From: a virus
IMG/VR virus record: IMGVR_UViG_3300044615_000557
Location: 1 to 56,805 of that record
Length of the DNA: 56,805 bases
Reading direction: 5' to 3' (one strand)
Shown: piece after piece, positions 13,581 to 20,972 of the stretch
Numbering within the stretch: position 1 is the first letter of the stretch
How the letters are laid out: each line of letters opens with the position of its first letter
Position numbers and translations under genes: made by a program
The notes under the pieces: model-generated
Database searches by the model: none
Seen by the model: the letters and a program-made list of their open reading frames with translations, nothing else
What the model was told of the DNA's origin: nothing

Positions 13581-14189
13581 ATGTCATACCTATACGAGCG
13601 AGTACAACTTGACGAGGCATCGCTACAGCGGATCAAGGCGAATGTTGAGAACCGCCCCGTTGCGATGCTCACGGCTTTCCGTGGGCGTGATGCCGACGGC
13701 AATCCCATGGACCGCAAGACTAATCGCGGCAACAACGCTCGTCTGGAGTCGGACATCCGCGCGGCTGGTTTCGGCTTCAACAAGTTGATCGGAACCTACG
13801 ACGAGGACGATGGCAAGGGCGGAAAGAGACGGGTGGAAGAGGAGTCCTTCCTCATCATCGGTCGCGATGACGCAGCCGCCACCGTCGGAGCCATCAAGGG
13901 CTTCGCCAAGAAGATGGGACAGAAGTATGGACAGGACTGCGTGCTCTTCAAAGATCCGAAGAACAAGAACGCGGTCCTCATCGGGACCAAGCCTGACGCA
14001 TGGCCGGGTCTCGGCAAGGAAGAGTCCGTGGGTGAGTTCAAGCCCATGGCCATGAGCGGCATCTATTCCAAGATGGTGCGAGGCAAGGAAGCCGCCCCGC
14101 GAGGCTTCAAGTTTGAGGCGATTGAGTATCCACTCACGCCCACGGAAATCATGTCACGAAAACTGCGAGACCGACTCGCCCAGCAGTAA
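13581..14189 (+). CDS. DUF3293-like protein with candidate cleavage site
   Basis: 202 residues. MSYLYERVQLDE-Ala has an L-D-E site at residue 12. The core (AMLTAFRG, then RGNNARLESDIRAAGFGFNK, later SFLIIGRD and KKMGQKYGQDCVLF) resembles DUF3293-type proteins. The tail contains IYSKMVRGKEAAPRGFKFE, a pattern I have seen in marine phage proteins. It starts 1 nt after the preceding stop, with GGGGA upstream. The biochemical role is unknown. Confidence 0.6.
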   Translation: MSYLYERVQLDEASLQRIKANVENRPVAMLTAFRGRDADGNPMDRKTNRGNNARLESDIRAAGFGFNKLIGTYDEDDGKGGKRRVEEESFLIIGRDDAAATVGAIKGFAKKMGQKYGQDCVLFKDPKNKNAVLIGTKPDAWPGLGKEESVGEFKPMAMSGIYSKMVRGKEAAPRGFKFEAIEYPLTPTEIMSRKLRDRLAQQ

Positions 14190-14192
14190 CAG

Positions 14193-14603
14193 ATGGCATC
14201 CACCTTACGCAACACAGCACGGACCAAGAACTGCCGTAGCGAGGGTTGCTCCCCGAGCGACGAGGTGAAGGCAATCCTCTCGTCCAAGATGGGGCGTGGT
14301 GGCAAGTCCAAGGACAAGGGGTTCAACGACCTCATGACTCTCATCGGTGCGATGAAGGAGTCCAACATCTGGGAAGGCAGCATAGAGGGCTACTTCTTCA
14401 AGGGCAACATCCCGACCAGCATGAAGAGCAGCATCATGTCCTTCGCCCTGAACAGCGGATGGAAGATGACCAGCGGAAAGCGAATCGTGAAGTACGGCAA
14501 GATATACACCGGCGGGACCAAGCGTTCCCGCAAGCACCTCCTGATCTTTGGCTATTACAAAGGCGGTCGGGGCATGGCATATTGCTCCCTGACCATCATC
14601 TGA
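14193..14603 (+). CDS. Unknown basic 136-residue protein
   Basis: Starts MASTLRNTARTKNCRSEGCS. It is rich in Lys, Ser and Gly, with hydrophobic strands near the C-terminus (HLLIFGYYKGGRGMAYCSLTII). It follows the previous gene by 3 nt, and a sigma70-like promoter begins 5 nt after it, so it closes a transcription unit. No motif supports a function. Confidence 0.6.
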   Translation: MASTLRNTARTKNCRSEGCSPSDEVKAILSSKMGRGGKSKDKGFNDLMTLIGAMKESNIWEGSIEGYFFKGNIPTSMKSSIMSFALNSGWKMTSGKRIVKYGKIYTGGTKRSRKHLLIFGYYKGGRGMAYCSLTII

Positions 14604-14607
14604 CCAC

Positions 14608-14635
14608 TTGACTTCCACGGGAGAGATGGTATACT
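14608..14635 (+). promoter_or_regulatory. Sigma70-like promoter upstream of the clamp region
   Basis: TTGACT (14608-14613), 16-bp spacer, TATACT (14630-14635). A normal leader with AGGAG precedes the ATG at 14671. Confidence 0.75.
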
Positions 14636-14670
14636 CCCACACTTCAACCCTCTTTACAGGAGATTTCGGA

Positions 14671-15150
14671 ATGAGTCGCAAGATGTTTACATTGTTCGTG
14701 AACCGACCCACGGTCAACAAGGGAATGTTCATCGTCAGCAGACTGACGGGATGGACCGGACTGCTCACCACCTTCTACGGCATGAACTACTACCTTAACG
14801 AGTCCAACCCCGCAGGTGTGCCGTGGTTCCTTGTCGGTGCCCTTTTGCTGGCATCCTCGCTCTGGACGGAACTGGACAGCAAGATCAAGTCAGGGAAGGA
14901 TTTCTATGACTGGATTGAGGAAGAACACTCGCAGATTCGCGAGGCACAGAGCATCAATGCGGACACCTTCCATCAGGATCTCAACGATCGCGTCAACGAA
15001 CTTCAGGATTCGTTCAACGACAGCATTGACCGTCTTGACAGTCATCTTGAAAATACCGAGCGTCACCTTGACATGCGAGTTGATGAGATTGATCGTGCCC
15101 TCGGCAACCTCATGCGTAACTGCGAAGAGCGTTGCTCGGTCAAGAAGTAA
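14671..15150 (+). CDS. Membrane protein with two spans and a coiled-coil tail
   Basis: 159 residues. Two hydrophobic segments (about 20-42 and 52-69) are followed by a long charged helix with heptad character (IREAQSINADTFHQ onward, about 85-150). The upstream in-frame codons belong to the promoter and leader, and AGGAG precedes ATG 14671. The architecture suits a membrane anchor that organises a cytoplasmic partner, or a spanin/holin-like lysis factor. Early promoter placement favours a host-takeover role. No family is recognised. Confidence 0.65.
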   Translation: MSRKMFTLFVNRPTVNKGMFIVSRLTGWTGLLTTFYGMNYYLNESNPAGVPWFLVGALLLASSLWTELDSKIKSGKDFYDWIEEEHSQIREAQSINADTFHQDLNDRVNELQDSFNDSIDRLDSHLENTERHLDMRVDEIDRALGNLMRNCEERCSVKK

Positions 15151-15170
15151 ACCCAACCCGTCCGTGCCAC

Positions 15171-15199
15171 CGAGCGGGGGGCGAAAGCCCCTCGTCCTC
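15171..15199 (+). terminator. Hairpin between genes, possible terminator
   Basis: A CCGAG...CTCGG-type outer stem enclosing GGGGC-GAAA-GCCCC. It lacks a clear T run (only GTTT), so it may instead be an attenuator or 5' structure of the gene starting at 15205. Confidence 0.4.
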
Positions 15200-15204
15200 G
15201 GTTT

Positions 15205-15501
15205 ATGATTCATGAGTTCCGCAACCCGATTCCCGTCATCGTTGAGGGAGACAAAGAGGGCTATGCCATCTATGTCCGCGACAGCGGGACATTTGAGAAC
15301 GACATCTGGTGTGTGACTTTGTGTGATGGCGGCATCGTTCGTCACTACAGGTCCGACCAGATATCCATATACCAGAACAAGACCTTTGACATCCAGAAAC
15401 CAGAGACCAAATCAGAAGAAGAGGACGAGCCGTTCGTACCCTTCAAGCCATACAAGAACACCAGTGACCAGAAAGGTCCAACAGGAGACACTACACAATG
15501 A
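15205..15501 (+). CDS. Small conserved T4-like phage protein next to the clamp gene
   Basis: 98 residues. MIHEFRNPIPVIVEGDKEGY, then FENDIWCVTLCDGGIVRHY, is a pattern I recognise from a conserved small protein of marine T4-like phages. The fold looks like one beta domain followed by a disordered acidic/Lys tail. It overlaps the sliding-clamp ATG (ATGA), so the two are translationally coupled. No ribosome binding site is evident because the hairpin lies directly upstream. Role unknown. Confidence 0.75.
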   Translation: MIHEFRNPIPVIVEGDKEGYAIYVRDSGTFENDIWCVTLCDGGIVRHYRSDQISIYQNKTFDIQKPETKSEEEDEPFVPFKPYKNTSDQKGPTGDTTQ

Positions 15502-16196
15502 GCAGCACAGCGACCAAGATCAAGATTTCGCAGGAGACCCTGAACATCCTCAAGAACTTCGCGGGGATCAACAGCAATCTCCATGTGAAGCAGGGCAACA
15601 CCATCAGCACCATCTCGCCGTCCTCCACCATCCTTGCGGAGGCCACGGTAGCGGAGACCTTTGACACGGAGTTCGGCATCTGGGACATGTCCCAGTTCCT
15701 CTCCACCATCAGCCTCTTCAAGAACCCCGAGTTTGAGTTTGACGAGAACGGCAAGTTCGTGAACATCGGCTCGGAGGGATCCAAGGCATCGGTCAAGTAC
15801 TTCTTCTCCGAGCCTTCGCTCCTGTCCGCCCCGCCCGACAAGAAGATCAGCATGCCCAAGGTCGCGGTCCAGTTCCGCCTGACCGAGGACAAGATCGCGT
15901 CGGTCCTCAAGGCGGCTTCTGTCCTACAGGCTCCCGACTTCTGCGTTGAGTCGTGCGACGAGGGCATCTGCATCCGCGTGTGCGACAAGAAGAACGCATC
16001 GGGTCACAGTTGGAGTCTCGTCGTTGACGAGGAGCAGCCGGACATGTCGTTCCGGTTCTGGCTCAAGGTGGAGAACATCAAGTTGTTCCCCGGTGACTAC
16101 GATGTGTCGTTCGCCGAGAAGAAGGTCGTGAAGTTCGTCGGTCCCGTCACCTACTGGATCGCCCTTGAGTCCGACAGCACCATCAGCAAGGACTGA
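15498..16196 (+). CDS. 45: Sliding clamp (DNA polymerase processivity factor, gp45)
   Basis: 232 residues, close to T4 gp45 (228). Recognisable clamp features are the N-terminal SQETLNILKNFAGINSNL, IWDMSQFLSTISLF in the first domain, and VKYFFSEPSLL. It forms the trimeric ring that tethers gp43 and, in T4, also couples replication to late transcription by contacting gp33/gp55. GGAGAC lies upstream of the ATG. It is followed after 2 nt by gp44, giving the T4 order 45-44-62-regA-43 with insertions. Confidence 0.95.
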   Translation: MSSTATKIKISQETLNILKNFAGINSNLHVKQGNTISTISPSSTILAEATVAETFDTEFGIWDMSQFLSTISLFKNPEFEFDENGKFVNIGSEGSKASVKYFFSEPSLLSAPPDKKISMPKVAVQFRLTEDKIASVLKAASVLQAPDFCVESCDEGICIRVCDKKNASGHSWSLVVDEEQPDMSFRFWLKVENIKLFPGDYDVSFAEKKVVKFVGPVTYWIALESDSTISKD

Positions 16197-16198
16197 AC

Positions 16199-17134
16199 AT
16201 GGAAGAGACACTTCTGGTAGAGAAGTATCGTCCGAAGACGATTGATGAGTGTATCCTTCCGACCAACCTGAAGGAGACATTCACCGACATCGTCAAGTCG
16301 GGGGACATCCCCAACATGATCCTGACGGGGGGTGCGGGCTGCGGCAAGACCACCGTGGCTCGCGCCCTCTGCTCGGAGTTGGGCAGGGACATGATGTTCA
16401 TCAACGCATCAGAGGACGGCGGGATTGACACGCTGCGCATGCGCATCCGGCAGTTCGCCTCCTCCATGTCCCTGAACGGTGGACACAAGGTGGTCATCCT
16501 TGACGAGGCTGACTACCTGAACCCCCTATCCACACAGCCCGCGTTGCGTGGGTTCATTGAGGAGTTCTCGTCCAACTGCCGCTTCATCCTCACATGCAAC
16601 TTCAAGTATCGCATCATTGAACCTCTTCATTCAAGGTGTACCACCATTGACTTCAAGATCCCGTCCAAGGAGAAGTCAAAGATGGCGAAGCAGTTCCATG
16701 ATCGTCTCGTCAGCATCCTCAACACGGAGGAGATCAATCATGAGCCAGCGGTCCTCGCACAACTCATCGTCAGGTACTTCCCCGACTTCCGCCGCATCCT
16801 CAACGAGGTACAGCGGTACTCCGTCTCGGGAACCATTGACGCAGGCATCCTTGTCTCCCCTGATGTGGGCATGGAGCAACTGGTCAATGCTCTCAAGTCA
16901 AAGAACTTCGGAGACATCAGGAAGTGGGTGGTTGAGAACACTGACCGCGATACGGCTCATGTGTTCCGCAGCATCTACGACGCTCTCCTTGAGTCTCTCA
17001 CGCCTTCATCAATTCCTCAAGCAATCCTTACTCTGGCTGAATATCAACACAGGGCTGCGTTCGCCGCCGACCCCGAGATCAACCTTGCCGCCTGTTGTGT
17101 CACGCTGGCATCGGAGTGTACCTTCAAGACCTAA
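16199..17134 (+). CDS. 44: Clamp-loader ATPase subunit (gp44)
   Basis: 311 residues (T4 gp44 is 319). AAA+ features are visible: EKYRPKTIDECIL near the N-terminus, Walker A GGAGCGKT at 44-51, Walker B ILDEADYL at about 99-106, and the arginine-finger SRC motif (LHSRCTTID) near 141. With gp62 it opens gp45 and loads it at primer ends. Its TAA stop forms part of a late promoter. An extra gene of unknown function separates it from gp62. Confidence 0.95.
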   Translation: MEETLLVEKYRPKTIDECILPTNLKETFTDIVKSGDIPNMILTGGAGCGKTTVARALCSELGRDMMFINASEDGGIDTLRMRIRQFASSMSLNGGHKVVILDEADYLNPLSTQPALRGFIEEFSSNCRFILTCNFKYRIIEPLHSRCTTIDFKIPSKEKSKMAKQFHDRLVSILNTEEINHEPAVLAQLIVRYFPDFRRILNEVQRYSVSGTIDAGILVSPDVGMEQLVNALKSKNFGDIRKWVVENTDRDTAHVFRSIYDALLESLTPSSIPQAILTLAEYQHRAAFAADPEINLAACCVTLASECTFKT

Positions 17135-17137
17135 ATA
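17132..17137 (+). promoter_or_regulatory. Late promoter, CTAAATA, inside the clamp-loader operon
   Basis: Overlaps the gp44 stop codon and precedes the ATG at 17163 by 25 nt, with GGGAGG between. Confidence 0.65.
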
Positions 17138-17162
17138 CTCCCTGAAAAGAAGGGAGGCTGTT

Positions 17163-17894
17163 ATGGTCGTAAAGAGCCTCGGAGACCTTTCAATTGCCAT
17201 CCATGAGATCGGCAAGAAGTACGACATAGATGGTTATGTGAAGGAGTTCCGCTCCTCACTGACCACGGAAATCAACCCCAAATTCTGGGACAGTCTGGAT
17301 GGTATCCGCAAGGGGTCGGATGCCGAGGATGCCAGTCCGGTTGAGAAGATCATGCTCCTGTCCAGCCTCATCACCGAGGACGAACTGGACAAGGTCACGC
17401 AGATCAACAAGAAACTGGAGGGCAAGTACAAGTACGAGCAGTTCGTACGCGAGTGCGAGCACGCCCGCCAGTCATTCCTCCATGAGAGGAAGTCATACTT
17501 CTCCATGCGTGTCGCCAAGAAGCATTCGGATGACAGCGGTAACGGGGGCTTCGGCTCCTACTTTGAAGTGACGGGTATGACCGACATTATGCTCTCCGAG
17601 TGGATTGATGCCCTGCTCAAGAACATCTATCCCAACCACCTTGACATTGAGTACGAGGACATCAATGGCAAGCGGGTCAAGACCAAGATCTCCCACCGCA
17701 TCTGCGTGGTCACCCCCGAGTATGTTGAAGCCCCGCTGATTGATCGCTATCATGGCTCAAGCGGATACGACCAGTTCTACCTCCACAGCGTCTACGACAT
17801 CAAGAAGAGGAAGTGGATCTACATCCCCATGCGGCTAATCGTGGATGTGAGCATGGAGGACGGGACACCCCTCGCCGACTTGGACATACCATGA
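17163..17894 (+). CDS. Unknown 243-residue protein inserted between gp44 and gp62
   Basis: MVVKSLGDLSIAIHEIGKKY, a helical charged middle, then a beta-rich C-terminal half (HRICVVTPEYVEAPLIDRYH, KWIYIPMRLIVDV). The frame is open far upstream through gp44 DNA; I start at 17163 because GGGAGG is 8 nt upstream and a late promoter precedes it. The stop overlaps the gp62 ATG. No motif is recognised. Late-promoter control suggests a role separate from replication despite its address. Confidence 0.7.
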   Translation: MVVKSLGDLSIAIHEIGKKYDIDGYVKEFRSSLTTEINPKFWDSLDGIRKGSDAEDASPVEKIMLLSSLITEDELDKVTQINKKLEGKYKYEQFVRECEHARQSFLHERKSYFSMRVAKKHSDDSGNGGFGSYFEVTGMTDIMLSEWIDALLKNIYPNHLDIEYEDINGKRVKTKISHRICVVTPEYVEAPLIDRYHGSSGYDQFYLHSVYDIKKRKWIYIPMRLIVDVSMEDGTPLADLDIP

Positions 17895-18220
17895 AACTTA
17901 CCCTGACCGACCTGCTCAAAGCGATCAACGAGAAGACCGACAGCCCGATGGACTCATACCCCGACGCGGAGAAACACTACCTCCCGTTCATGGTCAACCG
18001 TGCCCTCTCGTTCAGCCCCGACACCCTCCTGTACGCCAACGAGATGAACTGCCAGTACATGTTGGACAACCGCATGCAGTTTGACTACCTCTATCACTCC
18101 GTCCGCCGTCGCAAGCGATGGGACAAGTGGATCAAGAAGAACGAGGTGGAGCAGGAACGGCTCAAGGTCATCATGGAGCACTATAAGGTCAGCAGCCGCC
18201 AAAGGTGGAAGGAACGCTAA
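17891..18220 (+). CDS. 62: Clamp-loader small subunit (gp62)
   Basis: 109 residues, short for gp62 (T4: 187) but of the size I expect in marine relatives. LLKAINEKTD, then YLPFMVNRALSFSPDTLLYANEM and QFDYLYHSVRRRKRWDKWIKK, is characteristic. It forms the clamp loader with gp44. ATGA overlap with the upstream gene; its stop TAA belongs to the next late promoter. The longer in-frame extension upstream is out of place within the neighbouring gene. Confidence 0.88.
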   Translation: MKLTLTDLLKAINEKTDSPMDSYPDAEKHYLPFMVNRALSFSPDTLLYANEMNCQYMLDNRMQFDYLYHSVRRRKRWDKWIKKNEVEQERLKVIMEHYKVSSRQRWKER

Positions 18221-18223
18221 ATA
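18218..18223 (+). promoter_or_regulatory. Late promoter, CTAAATA
   Basis: Overlaps the gp62 stop and lies 46 nt upstream of the regA GTG. Confidence 0.6.
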
Positions 18224-18269
18224 ATGACGATTCGTGAAGCGAAATCATCATTAGTAGAAGGCGTATCCC

Positions 18270-18695
18270 GTGAATCAAATAGTAGACACCCTTGTGGAGG
18301 TCACCTTACCTTCACCCGACAACTTTTTGAAGGTGAAGGAGACGCTGACCCGCATCGGGATCTCCTCCAAGACCGAACGCAAGTTGTACCAGTCCTGCCA
18401 CATCCTCCACAAGAAGGGCAAGTACTACATTGTCCACTTCAAGGAACTCTTCATGCTGGATGGATTGGAATCCGACTTCGCGGAGTCGGACAAGGCACGA
18501 CGGAACACCATCGCCAACCTGCTTGAGCAGTGGGGGCTGGTCAAGATCGTCAACCCTGCCATGACCAAGGAACCGGCATGTCCGATAAGTCACTTCAAGA
18601 TTCTTCCCTTTAGCCAAAAGAATGACTGGGAACTGATTCCGAAGTACCGCATCGGAGTTCGCAAGAGACCCCTTGACGGCAGCGACGAAACCTGA
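18270..18695 (+). CDS. regA: Translational repressor RegA
   Basis: 141 residues (T4 RegA is 122). The match to T4 is close by eye: VTLPSPDNFLKVKETLTRIG, LYQSCHILHKKGKYYIVHFK, LLEQWGLVKIV, QKNDWELIPKYRIG. RegA binds mRNA around start codons and represses early messages, including its own. The start is GTG at 18270; no ATG lies at the right place, and AGAAGG lies 7 nt upstream. A rare start codon and tight leader suit autorepression. It sits between gp62 and dUTPase, in T4-like order before gp43. Confidence 0.93.
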   Translation: MNQIVDTLVEVTLPSPDNFLKVKETLTRIGISSKTERKLYQSCHILHKKGKYYIVHFKELFMLDGLESDFAESDKARRNTIANLLEQWGLVKIVNPAMTKEPACPISHFKILPFSQKNDWELIPKYRIGVRKRPLDGSDET

Positions 18696-18701
18696 TACCA
18701 T
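18673..18701 (+). promoter_or_regulatory. Weak sigma70-like promoter for dUTPase
   Basis: TTGACG, 17-bp spacer, TACCAT, within the 3' end of regA. The leader then carries GTGAGATTTACACC before the ATG at 18730. Confidence 0.5.
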
Positions 18702-18729
18702 AGCCGTTTCCACAAGTGAGATTTACACC

Positions 18730-19263
18730 ATGAACACGAACATCGTGCTCGGCTATCACAAGTTGCACCCAGAGGCGTTCCCGCCGGTCTATGCGACCAG
18801 CCAGTCCGCCTGCTTTGACCTGCGGGTATGCCTGCCTGCCGGTAAGCGGGAGGTGGACGCATGGACGATCAACTCAGAACCAACCAAGTACCTCGCCCAT
18901 GTCCATGACAAGATGGACCCGTTCATCCTCCTGCAACCCGGCGACAGGGTTCTCCTGCCCACCCAACTCGTTCTGGACATCCCCGAGGGCTACTCCGTCC
19001 GCCTGCACGCGAGGTCAGGGCTGGCTCTCAAGGGCGGTCTGGTGCTTGCCAACGCGGAGGGGGTCATTGACTCCGACTACACCGACCAACTCATGGTGGC
19101 GGTCATGAACATGAGCAAGATCAATGTCAGGGTGAACCATGGCGACCGCATCTGCCAAGGAGAGATCGTCCACCGACTCTCATGTGATTTCAAGGAACTC
19201 GCCGACCCCATCCCGCCCAAGGGCGACCGCAAGGGTGGTTTCGGCTCAACCGGAAAGGCTTGA
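18730..19263 (+). CDS. dut: Deoxyuridine triphosphatase (dUTPase)
   Basis: 177 residues. The trimeric dUTPase motifs appear in order: ACFDLRVCLP (I), HARSGLALKGGLVLANAEG (II-III), GVIDSDYTDQLMVAVMN, GDRICQGEIVHR (IV) and RKGGFGSTGK (V, the P-loop-like tail). It hydrolyses dUTP to dUMP plus PPi, keeping uracil out of DNA and feeding ThyX. Start 18730 follows the leader motif shared with uvsX. It is slightly longer than typical because of a loop around residues 40-60. The next gene starts 2 nt later. Confidence 0.95.
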   Translation: MNTNIVLGYHKLHPEAFPPVYATSQSACFDLRVCLPAGKREVDAWTINSEPTKYLAHVHDKMDPFILLQPGDRVLLPTQLVLDIPEGYSVRLHARSGLALKGGLVLANAEGVIDSDYTDQLMVAVMNMSKINVRVNHGDRICQGEIVHRLSCDFKELADPIPPKGDRKGGFGSTGKA

Positions 19264-19265
19264 CA

Positions 19266-19676
19266 ATGAACCGAGAAGAACTGCTGAAGCACCACCAGAC
19301 CCTCTGCTCCAAGGCGTTCGCCCTGATGCAGAAGAAGAACGCCGACTATGCCGGACGCAGCGGCGAGGAACCATTCGCCAACTTCACCCGTTGCGAGGCG
19401 ATGGGCATCTGCAAGACCGAGGCGGGGATGCTTGTCCGGATGACCGACAAGATGTCCCGCCTGTCCTCCTTCGTGGAGTCCGGCACGCTCCAAGTCAAGG
19501 ACGAGAGCGTTGAGGACACCTGCCTTGACCTCATCAACTACTCCGTGCTGTTTTACTCTTACCTTCAAGGAAAGAAGAATGAGAATGCTTCGGCTGCTTC
19601 CGGTTCTGGTGTGTCTATCTCTAACCTCCCCCACGCTGCCAGCGTCCAATACGAAAGTTTCGGACCGATTCCTTGA
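19266..19676 (+). CDS. Nucleotide-modification-associated domain protein (Nmad1/DUF1599-like)
   Basis: 136 residues. The pattern KKNADYAGRSGEEPFANFTRCEA, then RMTDKMSRLSSFV and VKDESVEDTCLDLINYSVLF, matches the Nmad1 (DUF1599) family, which co-occurs with DNA-base-modification genes in phages. The reaction is unknown. ATG 19266 begins 2 nt after dut. The last ~30 residues (Ser/Ala-rich) overlap the lysozyme gene by 98 nt. A base-modification role is inferred from family and neighbours. Confidence 0.75.
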   Translation: MNREELLKHHQTLCSKAFALMQKKNADYAGRSGEEPFANFTRCEAMGICKTEAGMLVRMTDKMSRLSSFVESGTLQVKDESVEDTCLDLINYSVLFYSYLQGKKNENASAASGSGVSISNLPHAASVQYESFGPIP

Positions 19677-20004
19677 TGCCATCATGATGGTTGAGTCCGG
19701 TGGTGACCCCAACGCCGTGGGCGACGGGGGCAAGGCCATCGGTGCCTTCCAGATCCACCGTGGCTACTGGAAGGATGCCGTCGCGTTTGACAAGACGCTC
19801 GGCGGAACCTACAATGACTGCTTTGACCCTGCGTACGCGCGCAGGGTCGTGGTCGCGTACATGCGCAGGTACGCGCCCGCGGGGGCGACCATGGAGGACA
19901 TGGCCCGTCTTCACAACGGGGGCTGTAACATCCTCAAGCGTAAGGGCAGCAAGGCGTGGGACGCGACCACCGCCTACTGGAACAAGGTAAGGAAGCATCT
20001 ATGA
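19579..20004 (+). CDS. Secreted lysozyme/lytic transglycosylase-like endolysin
   Basis: 141 residues. MRMLRLLPVLVCLSLTSPTL is a signal peptide or signal-anchor. The catalytic region AIMMVESGGDP (candidate Glu), then KAIGAFQIHRGYWKDA and MARLHNGG, is a lysozyme/SLT fold cleaving peptidoglycan glycan strands. AAGGAAAG lies upstream of the ATG. Residues encoded by a CG-rich island (YARRVVVAYMRRYAPAG) fall inside the conserved fold. It is odd for a lysis enzyme to sit between dut/Nmad1 and a methyltransferase in the replication block. It overlaps the upstream gene by 98 nt. Confidence 0.78.
   Translation: MRMLRLLPVLVCLSLTSPTLPASNTKVSDRFLDAIMMVESGGDPNAVGDGGKAIGAFQIHRGYWKDAVAFDKTLGGTYNDCFDPAYARRVVVAYMRRYAPAGATMEDMARLHNGGCNILKRKGSKAWDATTAYWNKVRKHL
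19831..19887 (+). repeat. CG-rich island 3
   Basis: Contains the palindrome GCGTACGC (19831-19838) and GTACGCGCCCGCGGGG (19869-19884), the latter shared with island 2. It lies within the lysozyme gene. Confidence 0.5.
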
Positions 20005-20972
20005 ATGACCGATACACCATCCTACAGGGAGACAGCCGTGAGGTTCTCAAGACCCTGCCGGACCGCTCCGTCCACACCTGCATCACCTCGCCGCCCTACT
20101 TCGGCTTGCGTGACTATGGAGTTGACGGGCAGATCGGTCTTGAGGAGACCCCTGATGGGTATGTAAGTGAGATGGTTGAGTTGTTCCGTGAGGTCCGTCG
20201 CGTCCTGCGTGATGATGGGACGCTCTGGCTGAACCTCGGCGATTCCTACGCAGGAAGCGGCAGGGGTCGTAACGCGGACGGGACGGCATGGGTGAAGCAG
20301 GGGGACGGGTCCAAGCAGGCGAGCAACAGGGGAGCCATCGCTGGCACTCTGGTTGATGTTGACTGCGGAGACCTGAAGCCCAAAGACCTCATCGGCATCC
20401 CGTGGCGGGTTGCGTTTGCTCTACAGGCTGATGGTTGGTATCTCCGTCAGGACATCATCTGGCACAAGCCGAACCCGATGCCTGAGAGCGTGACCGACCG
20501 ATGCACCAAGGCGCACGAATACATCTTCCTCTTCTCCAAGTCGCCACGATACTTCTTTGACCATGAGGCGATCAAGGAAATGGCTACTACTGCACCGGCA
20601 CTTCGGGACAAGCATGGAGAAAAGTATCAAGCAGATTATCCTACAGGAGACAGGTTTTCCTCGGGAGAGAGGGTGTGGGGTTCTGATGGCAAGCGTAACA
20701 AGCGTTCGGTCTGGACCGTGACCACCAAGCCGTTCAAGGGTGCCCACTTCGCCACTTTCCCCGAAGACCTTATCGTTCCCTGTGTCCTTGCGGGGTGTCC
20801 TAAAGATGGAACGGTCCTTGACCCTTTCAACGGAGCGGCAACGACGGGCGTGGTTGCACTGAAGAACCAAAGACGCTATATTGGGATTGAGTTGAACCCC
20901 GAATACATCAAGTTGTCCGAGGAACGCATCAGACAGCAAGTGCCGGAAACCCTGACCGAACTATTCACATGA
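20001..20972 (+). CDS. DNA adenine-N6 or cytosine-N4 methyltransferase
   Basis: 323 residues. The catalytic motif IV TSPPYFGLRDYG is at about 29-40, and the SAM-binding FxG region is near the C-terminus (DPFNGAATTGVVAL, then YIGIELNPEY), giving the beta-class motif order. The SPPY form is used by both N4-cytosine and some N6-adenine enzymes, so the base is undecided. No restriction partner is visible, so self-protection or regulation is likely. ATG 20001 overlaps the lysozyme stop and its own stop overlaps the polymerase start. Confidence 0.88.
   Translation: MNDRYTILQGDSREVLKTLPDRSVHTCITSPPYFGLRDYGVDGQIGLEETPDGYVSEMVELFREVRRVLRDDGTLWLNLGDSYAGSGRGRNADGTAWVKQGDGSKQASNRGAIAGTLVDVDCGDLKPKDLIGIPWRVAFALQADGWYLRQDIIWHKPNPMPESVTDRCTKAHEYIFLFSKSPRYFFDHEAIKEMATTAPALRDKHGEKYQADYPTGDRFSSGERVWGSDGKRNKRSVWTVTTKPFKGAHFATFPEDLIVPCVLAGCPKDGTVLDPFNGAATTGVVALKNQRRYIGIELNPEYIKLSEERIRQQVPETLTELFT

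Noticed and set aside
16548-17162. Long in-frame extension upstream of the 17163 gene
   Set aside because: It runs through gp44 in another frame with Ser/Arg-rich low-quality sequence; a ribosome binding site and promoter support 17163.
18224-18526. ATG frame just after the late promoter at 18218
   Set aside because: It overlaps regA out of frame and has no recognisable protein character.
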